Positions 7,864-16,027 of a DNA stretch of 34,718 nucleotides are shown here, in pieces. Within the stretch, counting starts at the first letter, position 1. Each line of letters starts with the position of its first letter. Location of the stretch: contig JALSTM010000234.1 of the NCBI GenBank assembly GCA_026983715.1, positions 1 through 34,718 of the forward strand, read 5' to 3'. A model generated the notes under the pieces. The model did no database searches. It was not told where the DNA came from and was given only the letters and a program-made list of their open reading frames with translations. Source of the DNA: Desulfobacterales bacterium (GTDB lineage Bacteria; Desulfobacterota; Syntrophobacteria; B119-G9). Position numbers and translations under genes: made by a program.

Positions 7864-9109
7864 GGAAGTTTGTTCCCTGAAAGAAGCCAGAAAGAAGGTC
7901 CTTGCCTGTGTACGGGCCCAGAGCTATGAGGTAATTGAAATATCGCAGGCATGCGGACTTGTGATTGCAGAAGAAATAAGAGCACCGAAAGATATTCCAC
8001 CCTGTGAAATATCGCTTAGAGATGGGTATGCGGTTTCAGCGGGAGACCTGAGTGGTGGCGGTTCGACAAAAGCCCTGAGATTAACAGGGGCTATTACTAC
8101 CGGTGACAAAACGGACATCTCCTTAACACCTGGATCTGCCATTAAAATTACGACCGGCGCCCCTTTGCCTGGGCTTGCCGACTCCGTTATACCGTACGAA
8201 GATGTCGAGGTGCGGGGCGATCTTGTGTTTCCAATGAAGCCCGTCATTAAGGGTCAATACGTTCTTAGACCAGGAAGTCTTGCAACACGTGAAACTATAG
8301 TGGCAAGACGTGGAGACATTCTTGTCCCTACAACAATTGCGTCAATAGTTGATACCGGTAAGGCCTTTTTAAAGGTGATAAAAAAACCGAGGGTTGGGAT
8401 ACTGGTAACTGGGGACGAAGTTGTGGAACCGGACTATCATAGCGAAGATATGAGTGTTTTTTGCAGCAACAGGTACCTCTTGAGTGCGCTTGTTAAAAAC
8501 TACGGGGGGGAGAGCATTGCCCTTGGAATAGCCCCTGATGATGAAGAAATTTTAGCTTCCATTCTTGAAATGGAACATCTGTGCGATTGCATTGTAATAT
8601 CTGGGGGAACCGGTAAGGGAGAACATGATTGCGTTAAGAACGCCTGGCGCAGGCTGGGAATAGAAATAATCTTTGATGGGGTGCTTATGCATCCGGCCAA
8701 AGGTACAGCCTTTGGTTACAAGGACGGTGTACTTTTTTTCTCTCTTCCCGGTAATCCGCTGGCATCTGGCATATCCTTCGTTCAGCTGGTTTCCGTAGCT
8801 CTTCTTAAGATCTCGAACAAGGAGTTCGAATCCCCACCGGAGTTGGTAGCAACTCTTGCACAATCCTTGCCGGCCGGCAAGGATGGTACACCCAGGTTCT
8901 TTTGGGGTAGAGCAGTGTTCCAAGAGTCAGAACTCACAGTATGGCCTCTCGGCCTTGAAAAAACCGATGTTCTCTCGCAGATATCAAAAGCAAACTGCAT
9001 AATTAATGTTGAAGTTGGAGCAAAAAATCTTCCCCAAGGTAGTTGTGTGGCAGTTCACCCAGTATGCCTATCATCGAACCTTGGTTATCTCACCCTTTTT
9101 GGTCAGTAG
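7844..9109 (+). CDS. moeA: Molybdopterin molybdenumtransferase MoeA
   Basis: A 421-residue MoeA/gephyrin-E-type enzyme that inserts molybdate (or tungstate) into adenylylated molybdopterin. Recognisable parts are RDGYAVSAGD near residue 61, TGAPLPGLADSVIPYED near 105, the nucleotide-fold core VGILVTGDEV near 187, ISGGTGKGEHD, and LPGNPLAS in the C-terminal part. Length is normal. The start ATG lies within mobA, so expression is coupled. It is the last of the three Mo-cofactor genes, and 334 untranslated bases separate it from hdrC. Confidence 0.94.
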   Translation: MDRAVVEEVCSLKEARKKVLACVRAQSYEVIEISQACGLVIAEEIRAPKDIPPCEISLRDGYAVSAGDLSGGGSTKALRLTGAITTGDKTDISLTPGSAIKITTGAPLPGLADSVIPYEDVEVRGDLVFPMKPVIKGQYVLRPGSLATRETIVARRGDILVPTTIASIVDTGKAFLKVIKKPRVGILVTGDEVVEPDYHSEDMSVFCSNRYLLSALVKNYGGESIALGIAPDDEEILASILEMEHLCDCIVISGGTGKGEHDCVKNAWRRLGIEIIFDGVLMHPAKGTAFGYKDGVLFFSLPGNPLASGISFVQLVSVALLKISNKEFESPPELVATLAQSLPAGKDGTPRFFWGRAVFQESELTVWPLGLEKTDVLSQISKANCIINVEVGAKNLPQGSCVAVHPVCLSSNLGYLTLFGQ

Positions 9110-9443
9110 CCTTCTGTAAAGCCCTCCAACACTTGCAAAAAGATGCAATCTTTATCATAAGATCATGCAAATTTGAAAAAAATATTTTCTTATCCGAAGA
9201 TTTGTGATATGAGAAACTTTCCACAAGGCTATTGGCGAGATAACCTTCCCATAGCGAACAGGTATTGCCTGTGCTACTGGTATTTGCCTCAAATCGAATG
9301 AGGACAAACAACGCAGATTGGTTGCCGATAGAACCCCTGGAAGTTGATACCTGAGAAGGCCGGGTTGCGAAGCTTTAGAGATGTTCTATTGGCGATTTAT
9401 CATTAACCCTCCATGGGGAACAGATTGTAAGAGGTTGTAAGAT
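9110..9443. other. Intergenic region with two small hairpins, before the hdr operon
   Basis: These 334 bases carry no credible gene. Two short hairpins are visible: ACAGG/CCTGT with a 5-base loop (9258-9272) and CCTCA/TGAGG with a 7-base loop (9287-9303). They may be part of the hdrC leader. I looked for the Moco riboswitch and do not recognise it, and I see no convincing -35/-10 pair. The first ~70 bases are AT-rich without a T tract typical of a terminator for moeA. Confidence 0.4.
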
Positions 9444-10022
9444 ATGAGCGTTCAAACTCCACAGACCATCGTTCCTGATTATTCTTTTTTGAAAAAGGTT
9501 GAATTCGAGAGCAAGATAAAGGCATCCGCATGTTTTCAGTGTAGAAAGTGTACAAACGGATGCCCAGTAACGTTTGCCATGGATTTCTATCCCGACCAGA
9601 TTCTTCGTTTTATTCATCTTGGTTTAAGGGATCTGGTATTAAATTGTGCAACAATATGGGTTTGCGCTTCCTGCGAAACATGCACGACCCGATGTCCCAA
9701 CGAAATCGATATTGCCGGTCTCATGGATTACTTGAAAGAAAGCGCAGAGAAGGAAGGAATCGGAATAAAGGATAATAAGACCTATATGTTCCACAGGGTC
9801 TTTCTGGATGATGTGAAGAAGCGTGGAAGGGTGCACGAACTGAGGCTGATGAACGAGTACATGCTGAAAACAGGGGAAGGGGTTAAGAAGCTCAAGGATG
9901 ATTCCTGGAAGCAGGATTTGAAGCTGGGCCTTGGCATGCTCACAAAGGGCCGGCTACCGCTGCTCCCCAAGGGTATCAAGAACAAGAAGGAAGTTAAAAG
10001 AATCTTGGAAAATATTGATTAG
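9444..10022 (+). CDS. hdrC: Heterodisulfide reductase-like subunit C
   Basis: A 192-residue iron-sulfur protein of the HdrC type. Two ferredoxin-like CxxCxxCxxxC motifs bind two [4Fe-4S] clusters: C30, C33, C36, C40 (ACFQCRKCTNGCPV) and C74, C77, C80, C84 (CASCETCTTRCPNE). In methanogen HdrABC and its bacterial relatives, HdrC carries electrons from HdrA to the HdrB catalytic site. Length and spacing match the soluble HdrC family, and there is no membrane segment, unlike HdrE/QmoC-type fusions. It is the first gene of hdrC-hdrB-hdrA-mvhD, with hdrB 17 bases downstream. Confidence 0.93.
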   Translation: MSVQTPQTIVPDYSFLKKVEFESKIKASACFQCRKCTNGCPVTFAMDFYPDQILRFIHLGLRDLVLNCATIWVCASCETCTTRCPNEIDIAGLMDYLKESAEKEGIGIKDNKTYMFHRVFLDDVKKRGRVHELRLMNEYMLKTGEGVKKLKDDSWKQDLKLGLGMLTKGRLPLLPKGIKNKKEVKRILENID

Positions 10023-10039
10023 TTCTCAAAGGATGAACA

Positions 10040-10897
10040 ATGATTGATGTTAGTTATTACCCGGGATGTTCACTGGAAGGAACGGCAAAGGATTATCGAG
10101 AATCCATAGAAACTGTTTGCGAACGAGTTGGCATAAAGTTGCATGAGCTGGAAGACTGGAACTGCTGTGGAGCTACAGCCGCACACAGCTTGAGTCACAA
10201 GGCTGCAATCAATCTCTCGGCAAGAAACCTGACCATAGCCGAGAAAGCAGGAATGGACTTAGTGATTCCCTGTGCCCTGTGTTTCAATAGGATGAAAGCA
10301 GCCGAAAAGGTTCTCCTAGGACCCTATCGTCGGGAATATGCGTATAGGTTTGAAGGAAGTATAAAGATATGGGATTTACTCGATTTCTTTTGCCAGGACA
10401 GGGTTAAAGCTGAAATAGCCAGGCGGTTTAAGCGGCCGCTAAAAGGCCTAAAACCGGTTTGTTACTACGGGTGTATGGCAAACAGGCCACCCACTATCAC
10501 CGATGCCAGGAACTGGGAAAACCCTACCAACATGGACGAACTGCTGAGCTTTCTTGGTGCTGAGGTTATCGACTGGCCGTACAAGACTGATTGTTGTGGA
10601 GCCAGTCACGTGGTCGCTCGACCCGATATAGTGTTTAACCTTGTGTACAAGCTTTTTGATATGGCCGAAAGGGTAGGGGCTAACTGCATTGTAGTGTCCT
10701 GCCAAATGTGCCAGGCAAACCTTGACATGTACCAGGATGAAATTAGTAAGAAATTCAATCGCGACTTTTATTTCCCGATTCTCTACTTTACGGAACTGGT
10801 AGGGATGGCAATAGGTGAAAAGCAAGTAAATAGGTGGCTTACGAAGCACTTTGTAAGCGCGAAACCCTTGATTGAAAGCGTCGGATTAAATCTTTAG
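10040..10897 (+). CDS. hdrB: Heterodisulfide reductase-like subunit B
   Basis: A 285-residue protein with two CCG domains, the hallmark of HdrB. Motif 1 uses C10, C42-C43 and C78/C81; motif 2 uses C145, C185-C186 and C221/C224. In HdrB these cysteines hold two non-cubane [4Fe-4S] clusters that reduce a disulfide. Both motifs are complete, so a catalytic HdrB is expected rather than a degenerate one. Bacteria lack CoM-S-S-CoB, so the natural substrate is unknown; proposals for relatives include other thiols, DsrC, or proteins of methyl-group metabolism. It lies between hdrC and hdrA with short spacers and is surely co-transcribed. Confidence 0.93.
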   Translation: MIDVSYYPGCSLEGTAKDYRESIETVCERVGIKLHELEDWNCCGATAAHSLSHKAAINLSARNLTIAEKAGMDLVIPCALCFNRMKAAEKVLLGPYRREYAYRFEGSIKIWDLLDFFCQDRVKAEIARRFKRPLKGLKPVCYYGCMANRPPTITDARNWENPTNMDELLSFLGAEVIDWPYKTDCCGASHVVARPDIVFNLVYKLFDMAERVGANCIVVSCQMCQANLDMYQDEISKKFNRDFYFPILYFTELVGMAIGEKQVNRWLTKHFVSAKPLIESVGLNL

Positions 10898-10949
10898 AAC
10901 TCGGTTGTCTGCAAACTTGGACTAACAAAAAGAATAGGAGAGGTTGAAG

Positions 10950-13900
10950 GTGAGCAACCAAGAAAACGGAACAAAGAACGGAAAACCGGTTGGATCTGTA
11001 ATGGTGATGGGAGGAGGAATCGCCGGAATGCAGGCGTCCCTTGACCTTGCCAATTCCGGGTTTCTGGTCTACCTGGTGGACAAGAATATAAGTATTGGTG
11101 GAGTAATGGCACAGCTTGACAAGACATTTCCCACCAATGACTGTTCTACGTGCATGATTTCGCCCAAGCTGATTGAAGTGGCTAGCAATCCTAACATTGA
11201 GATAATAACGAGGGCGGAAGTCGAGAGGGTAGAGGGAGAAGCTGGTAATTTTGTTGTCACAGTTAAGAAGTACCCTCGATTTGTTCGTGAAGATAGGTGT
11301 ACAGGTTGTGGGGAGTGTATAAACGTCTGCCCGGTTGATTTGCCTGCCGATTTTAATCAAGGCTTAAATACCCGCAAAGCCATATACCGCCACTTTCCGC
11401 AAGCCATACCTTCCACTTTTGCCATCGATAAGCTTGGAACATCCCCGTGCAAGGCGGCGTGTCCGGCAGGCGTGCATGCTCACGGCTATGTTGCCCTCAT
11501 TCGTCAGGGGAAATACAAGGAAGCGTTGAAACTTGTCAAAAAGGATAATCCCCTGCCAAGTATTTGTGGTAGAGTGTGTCCGCACCCGTGCGAAAATGCC
11601 TGCACCCGCGGTGAAGTGGATGAGCCGGTAGCTATCGACTTCCTTAAACGTTTCGTTGCAGACCTTGATCTCTACGACGAAGAACCTTATCTGCCCGAAG
11701 TGAAGGAAAAGAAAGAAGATAAAGTTGCTATAGTTGGAGGTGGCCCGGCAGGTCTCACCGCCGCATATTTTCTGGCTATGGAAGGGTATCCGGTAACCAT
11801 CTATGAATCCATGCCCGAGGCCGGCGGTTGGCTCATCTACGGAATCCCCGATTACAGGTTACCGAAGGAGATCGTAAGAAAAGAAATAGAGCTCATTGAG
11901 AAACTGGGTGTTGAAATCAAAACTAACGTTTGTGTGGGAAAAGATGTAACCCTTAAGAGCCTGAAAGATCAAGATTACAAGGCCATTTTTATCGCTACAG
12001 GTACAACGAAAAGCCGGGCGATGGGAATTGAGGGAGAGGATTTGCAGGGAGTAATCCCTGGTGCCGACTTTTTAAGGCGCGTCAATGTCGGTGAAAGACC
12101 TGACCTGGGTGAAACGGTGGCGGTAATTGGCGGTGGAAACGTTGCCATGGATACTGCCCGAAGCGCCCTTAGGACGGGTGCAAAGAAAGTTATGGTACTT
12201 TACAGGAGGGCTCTTGAACAGATGCCCGCCAACCCGGAAGAAATCGAAGAAGCCCAGGAAGAAGGCGTGGAATTCCATTATTTGGTTGCCCCTGTCAAGA
12301 TTATTGGGGATGAAAATGGTCGCGTTAAAGCAATCCGATGCATCAGGATGGAACTAGGCAAGGCCGATGAGAGCGGAAGAAGGCGACCGATTCCGATTGA
12401 AGGTTCTGAGTTTGAAATCGAAGTAGACGCCGTGCTCCCTGCCATAGGTCTTTCTACTGATTTAAGTTTCCTCAACGGAATCACGGATGATCTGAAGCCT
12501 AAGCTTTCCAGGTGGCAAACCATAGAAATTGATCCGATAACCCTTGCAACCAATGTAGAAGGAATTTTTGCCGGCGGTGACGTCGTAACCGGTGCTGCCA
12601 CGGTAATAGATGCAATTGCTGCGGGTAAAAAGGTTGCCGTATCCATAGATAGATATCTACGGGGAGAAGACATGGCAGCGGGAAGAAAGGCTCAGCAACC
12701 TGTAGCCCAGCCAAAAATACCCTGCGTTCAGAAGGCTCCCCGTGCTAGAATGCCTAGGCTCGATCCCGAAGAACGGGTCAAATCGTTTTCCGAGGTTCAA
12801 CTCGGGTTCAGCGAAGAAGAAGCCATCAAAGAAGCCGAACGGTGCCTCAACTGCGGGCTCTGTTCCGAATGTTACCAGTGTGTGGAAGTATGCCAGGCAG
12901 AAGCAATAGACCACGAAATGACTGAGGAAACCCTGGAACTAAACGTGGGTTCAATTCTGTTTTCGCCTGGATTCGAAACCTTCGATGCAAAGCTAAAGGC
13001 AGAGTACGGCTACGGACGTTACGATAACGTAATTACGAGCCTGGAATTTGAAAGAATCCTCTCTGCTTCCGGGCCGACAACCGGTCACGTGGTTAGACCA
13101 GGAGATCACAAGGAACCGAAAAAAATTGCTTGGATACAATGTGTTGGATCAAGGGATGCGAGCTTAAAGAGGGATTACTGTTCCGCTGTCTGCTGCATGT
13201 ATGCAACAAAGCAGGCCATTATTGCCAAGGAACATGCTCCGGATATTGAGCCTACGATATTTTTCATAGATATTCGCGCCATGGGAAAAGGTTTTGAGCG
13301 TTACTACGAGAGGGCGAAAAACCAGCGCGGTGTTCGATACGTCCGGAGTCTTGTCTCTAGAGTGGTAGAAGTCCCTGAAACCAAGGACTTAATGGTGCAA
13401 TATGTCGATGAAGAGGGACAGATTCAAACGGAAGAATTTGACATGGTAGTTCTTTCCGTTGGTTTGAAACCACGGAAAGAAACGGAGGAATATGCCGAGA
13501 GAATCGGAATAGAGGTTGACAGTTACGGTTTTACCAAGAGCAAGCCGTTTGACATTGTATCTACAACCAGGGAAGGGGTTTTTGCTTGTGGTGTTATCCA
13601 GAACCCCAAGGATATTCCTGAAACCGTGGCTCAGGCAAGCGCGGCATCGGCTGAAGCACAGCGTGTAATAGCGGAGTCCCGTGGTCAACTGGTTAGGGTT
13701 CTGGAGAAACCGCCTGAACGCCCCGTTACAGGTGAAATACCGAGGGTTGGTGTTTTTATCTGCCACTGCGGAATCAATATCGCCGGGGTGGTAGACGTGG
13801 AAGCGGTTACTGAGTACGCGAAAACATTGCCAAACGTGGTATTTGCAGAACATCTTCTTTTTAGCTGCTCCACTGATGCAACAGAACACATAAAGGAAGT

Positions 13901-15443
13901 TATAAAGGAGCAAAAGCTAAACAGGGTGGTGGTGGCATCTTGTTCTCTTAGAACACACGAACCACTTTTCCAGACGTGCTTGGAGGAAGCTGGTCTGAAC
14001 AAGTACCTGTTTGAAATGGCTAACATTCGTGATCAGTGTTCGTGGGTACATTCGGAGGACAAGGAAAAAGCCACAGAGAAAGCGAAAGACCTTGTAAGAA
14101 TGGCGGTTGCGCGCTCGGTGTTCCTGGAACCACTCTACGAGTTCTCGTTCCAAGTGGCTCAACAGGCACTGGTTATCGGCGGTGGAGTTGCCGGGATGAC
14201 GGCAGCCTTGAACCTTGCCGACCAGGGTTTTTTCACCTACCTGGTTGAAAAGGAAAGTGAACTTGGCGGACAGGCCAGAAAGAATATCTTTTTTACTCCG
14301 GACGGCCTTGATGCGCAGAGTTACGTAAACGAACTTGTGGAAAAAGTACAAAACCACGATAAGATAAAGGTTTTTACAAAAGCACAGGTTATTGATTATT
14401 CAGGCCACGTGGGTAACTTCACTTCCAACGTTCTCGTGGATGGAGAAAAGGAGAGTATCCAGTATGGTATTGCCATCATTGCAACTGGCGCAGTTGAATA
14501 TCAGCCAAAAGAATATCTCTACGGAGAGAATAACCGGGTGTTAACGCAACTTCAGTTTCACAAAGCCTTGGCCACTGGGGACGATAGTATAAAGGATCTC
14601 AAAGATGTAGTGATGATTCAGTGTGTTGGTTCCCGGGATGAGGAGAGGCCATACTGCAGTAGAGTCTGCTGTACTGCTGCCGTGGTTAACAGCTTGAAGT
14701 TGAAGGAACTAAACCCCGATGTTAACGTCACCATCCTATATAGGGATATAAGAACCTTTGGCACAAAAGAACTTTATTACAAGAAAGCTCGTGAAGCAGG
14801 AATACGGTTCATAAGGTACGAGCCGGAGCAGAAACCAGAAGTAAAAGCAAGCGGGAATGGCTTGGAAATATCCGTGTTTGACCAGAGTATCAAGCGCAAC
14901 GTTTTACTTAGAGCTGATCGCCTTGTATTGAGTGCGGCAATTGTTCCGTCTCCGACAAACAAGGACATTGCACAGGTGTTTAAACTTAACGAAGACGCTG
15001 ATGGGTTCTTCATGGAGGCACACGTGAAATTGCGTCCTATCGATTTTGCAAATGCCGGTTTCTTCCTTTGCGGTCTCGGCCACGGGCCAAAATTCCTCGA
15101 CGAAGCAATTGCTCATGCCAAGGGCGCGGCATCAAGAGCTGCCACGTTACTCAGCAAAAAGGAAATGTTCGTAGGTGGACGTGTGGCCGTAGTTGACAGA
15201 AAGAAGTGTGCGGTATGTTGCACGTGCGTGCGCGCATGCCCCTATGGAGTCCCGTACATAGGGCCCCACGGGGCAGCAGTGATAGAACCTGCAATTTGCA
15301 GGGGATGTGGAGTTTGTGCGTCGGAGTGTCCCGGGAAGGCGATTTCGCTTCAGCATACAACCGACGTTCAGGTAATTACGAAAGTAGAAGGGCTTCTGGA
15401 GGAATCCCTGGAAGGTATTGTTCCTTCACAAGCTTCGAACTAG
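10950..15443 (+). CDS. hdrA: Giant HdrA: HdrA - GltD/NfnB-like module - HdrA - ferredoxin fusion
   Basis: I chose the GTG at 10950 (1497 residues): the AGGAG at 10936-10940 is 9 bases ahead, whereas a TTG at 10944 would almost touch it. Numbered from that TTG, the order is: FAD loop GGGIAGM (23-29); 4Fe-4S C119/C122/C125/C129; then, right after the HdrA stretch RKAIYRHFPQAIPSTFAID, a GltD/NfnB-like insert (about 165-600) with Fe-S cysteines 169-220, FAD loop GGGPAG (265-270) and a nucleotide site GGGNVAMD plus LYRR (396-422) of NADPH type. HdrA resumes with Fe-S cysteines 634-650. A second HdrA unit (930-1410) has ICHCG and FAD loop GGGVAGM (1079). Two C-terminal 4Fe-4S motifs end it (1422-1462). 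Role: FAD hub of an electron-bifurcating Hdr complex, probably reaching NAD(P)H itself. Confidence 0.92.
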   Translation: MSNQENGTKNGKPVGSVMVMGGGIAGMQASLDLANSGFLVYLVDKNISIGGVMAQLDKTFPTNDCSTCMISPKLIEVASNPNIEIITRAEVERVEGEAGNFVVTVKKYPRFVREDRCTGCGECINVCPVDLPADFNQGLNTRKAIYRHFPQAIPSTFAIDKLGTSPCKAACPAGVHAHGYVALIRQGKYKEALKLVKKDNPLPSICGRVCPHPCENACTRGEVDEPVAIDFLKRFVADLDLYDEEPYLPEVKEKKEDKVAIVGGGPAGLTAAYFLAMEGYPVTIYESMPEAGGWLIYGIPDYRLPKEIVRKEIELIEKLGVEIKTNVCVGKDVTLKSLKDQDYKAIFIATGTTKSRAMGIEGEDLQGVIPGADFLRRVNVGERPDLGETVAVIGGGNVAMDTARSALRTGAKKVMVLYRRALEQMPANPEEIEEAQEEGVEFHYLVAPVKIIGDENGRVKAIRCIRMELGKADESGRRRPIPIEGSEFEIEVDAVLPAIGLSTDLSFLNGITDDLKPKLSRWQTIEIDPITLATNVEGIFAGGDVVTGAATVIDAIAAGKKVAVSIDRYLRGEDMAAGRKAQQPVAQPKIPCVQKAPRARMPRLDPEERVKSFSEVQLGFSEEEAIKEAERCLNCGLCSECYQCVEVCQAEAIDHEMTEETLELNVGSILFSPGFETFDAKLKAEYGYGRYDNVITSLEFERILSASGPTTGHVVRPGDHKEPKKIAWIQCVGSRDASLKRDYCSAVCCMYATKQAIIAKEHAPDIEPTIFFIDIRAMGKGFERYYERAKNQRGVRYVRSLVSRVVEVPETKDLMVQYVDEEGQIQTEEFDMVVLSVGLKPRKETEEYAERIGIEVDSYGFTKSKPFDIVSTTREGVFACGVIQNPKDIPETVAQASAASAEAQRVIAESRGQLVRVLEKPPERPVTGEIPRVGVFICHCGINIAGVVDVEAVTEYAKTLPNVVFAEHLLFSCSTDATEHIKEVIKEQKLNRVVVASCSLRTHEPLFQTCLEEAGLNKYLFEMANIRDQCSWVHSEDKEKATEKAKDLVRMAVARSVFLEPLYEFSFQVAQQALVIGGGVAGMTAALNLADQGFFTYLVEKESELGGQARKNIFFTPDGLDAQSYVNELVEKVQNHDKIKVFTKAQVIDYSGHVGNFTSNVLVDGEKESIQYGIAIIATGAVEYQPKEYLYGENNRVLTQLQFHKALATGDDSIKDLKDVVMIQCVGSRDEERPYCSRVCCTAAVVNSLKLKELNPDVNVTILYRDIRTFGTKELYYKKAREAGIRFIRYEPEQKPEVKASGNGLEISVFDQSIKRNVLLRADRLVLSAAIVPSPTNKDIAQVFKLNEDADGFFMEAHVKLRPIDFANAGFFLCGLGHGPKFLDEAIAHAKGAASRAATLLSKKEMFVGGRVAVVDRKKCAVCCTCVRACPYGVPYIGPHGAAVIEPAICRGCGVCASECPGKAISLQHTTDVQVITKVEGLLEESLEGIVPSQASN

Positions 15444-15474
15444 CAAAAAGGTACAAATGGAGAAAGGTGAAGCT

Positions 15475-15915
15475 ATGTCGAATTTTGAACCGGAAATTAT
15501 TGCTTTTTGCTGCATGTACTGAGCGTACACTGCGGCGGACCTGGCAGGTTCGATGAGATTGTACTATCCACCGAATGTGAAGATTGTTAACGTGCCGTGC
15601 ACCGGGAGAGTAGACATTATCCATATCCTGAAAGCCATAGAGGAAGGAGCGGATGGTGTCTATGTGGCCGGGTGACTGGAGGGTGAATGTCACTACTTGA
15701 CAGGCAACCTCCGGGCGAGGAAGCGAGTTGAATACGTAAAAAAATTGCTAGAAGAGCTTGGAATTGAACCAGAGCGCGTGGAGATGTTTAACCTTTCTGC
15801 GGCTGACGGACCGAAGTTTGCCCAGTTTGCCAGGGAATTTACTGAGCGCATAAAGGAACTTGGCCCCAGTCCGTTGAAAGAAGATGAAAAGAAAGAAGAA
15901 AAAGCTGCAGCTTAG
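15475..15915 (+). CDS. mvhD: MvhD-like [2Fe-2S] electron-transfer subunit with two selenocysteines
   Basis: Reading through two in-frame TGA codons (15520-15522 and 15673-15675) gives one continuous 146-residue protein of the MvhD family (methyl-viologen-reducing hydrogenase delta subunit). The family pattern is complete: FCCMYUAYTAADLAGSMRL, CTGRVD, EEGADGVYVAGULEGECHY, TGN. Both U16 and U67 sit exactly where relatives have [2Fe-2S]-ligand cysteines (CCNWC and AGCHPGDCHY). A stem-loop suitable as bacterial SECIS follows each TGA. MvhD couples HdrA to a hydrogenase or formate dehydrogenase. The C-terminus is a Lys/Glu-rich tail. It starts 31 bases after hdrA with AAAGGTGA upstream. A standard gene caller would report only the last 72 residues. 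Selenoprotein forms of this family are known. Confidence 0.9.
15536..15552 (+). promoter_or_regulatory. Putative SECIS hairpin for Sec16 of mvhD
   Basis: A 7-bp stem CGGACCT/AGGTTCG (one G-U pair) closes a GGC loop. It begins 13 bases after the TGA at 15520-15522, and the loop G is 21 bases after it. This fits the bacterial SECIS layout, a short apical stem with G in the loop shortly after the UGA. Binding by SelB is inferred. Confidence 0.65.
15676..15714 (+). promoter_or_regulatory. Putative SECIS hairpin for Sec67 of mvhD
   Basis: Immediately after the TGA at 15673-15675 a lower stem CTGGAGG/CCTCCGG (7 bp, 15676-15682 with 15708-15714) encloses an upper stem TGTCA/TGACA (15688-15692 with 15698-15702) with loop CTACT. 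The two-storey shape resembles bacterial SECIS elements, although the loop lacks the usual GU. Confidence 0.6.
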
Positions 15916-15967
15916 AATGTGAGTGGAAATTAGTCGCATTTTAAGTTATGTTTTGAAAGGTTTCCGG

Positions 15968-15993
15968 GAAGGCGACTTGTGAAAGTCGCCTTC
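15968..15993 (+). terminator. Strong hairpin between mvhD and cooC-like gene
   Basis: An 11-bp perfect stem GAAGGCGACTT/AAGTCGCCTTC with a GTGA tetraloop. Only TCTGTTG follows, so the T tract is poor. It may be a weak terminator or an mRNA-stabilising 3' end for the hdr operon, and would reduce read-through into the cooC-like gene. Confidence 0.6.
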
Positions 15994-16027
15994 TCTGTTG
16001 AAAAAGTTAATATTTAGGAGGTTAAAG

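Noticed and set aside
9110-9443. Possible Moco riboswitch between moeA and hdrC
   Set aside because: The position after Mo-cofactor genes was tempting, but I could not find the conserved Moco core, only two small generic hairpins.
13190-13210. Selenocysteine in HdrA, as in some methanogens
   Set aside because: The corresponding positions in both HdrA units read Cys (DYCSAVCC and PYCSRVCC), and no TGA interrupts the gene.
15206-15556. 116-residue plus-strand frame over the hdrA/mvhD junction
   Set aside because: It is out of frame with both genes, and its translation has no domain. It is a shadow of the Cys-rich ferredoxin end of hdrA.
15697-15915. Apparent separate 72-residue gene at the 3' end of mvhD
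   Set aside because: It is the C-terminal part of the Sec-containing MvhD; the family alignment continues upstream through both TGA codons in the same frame.
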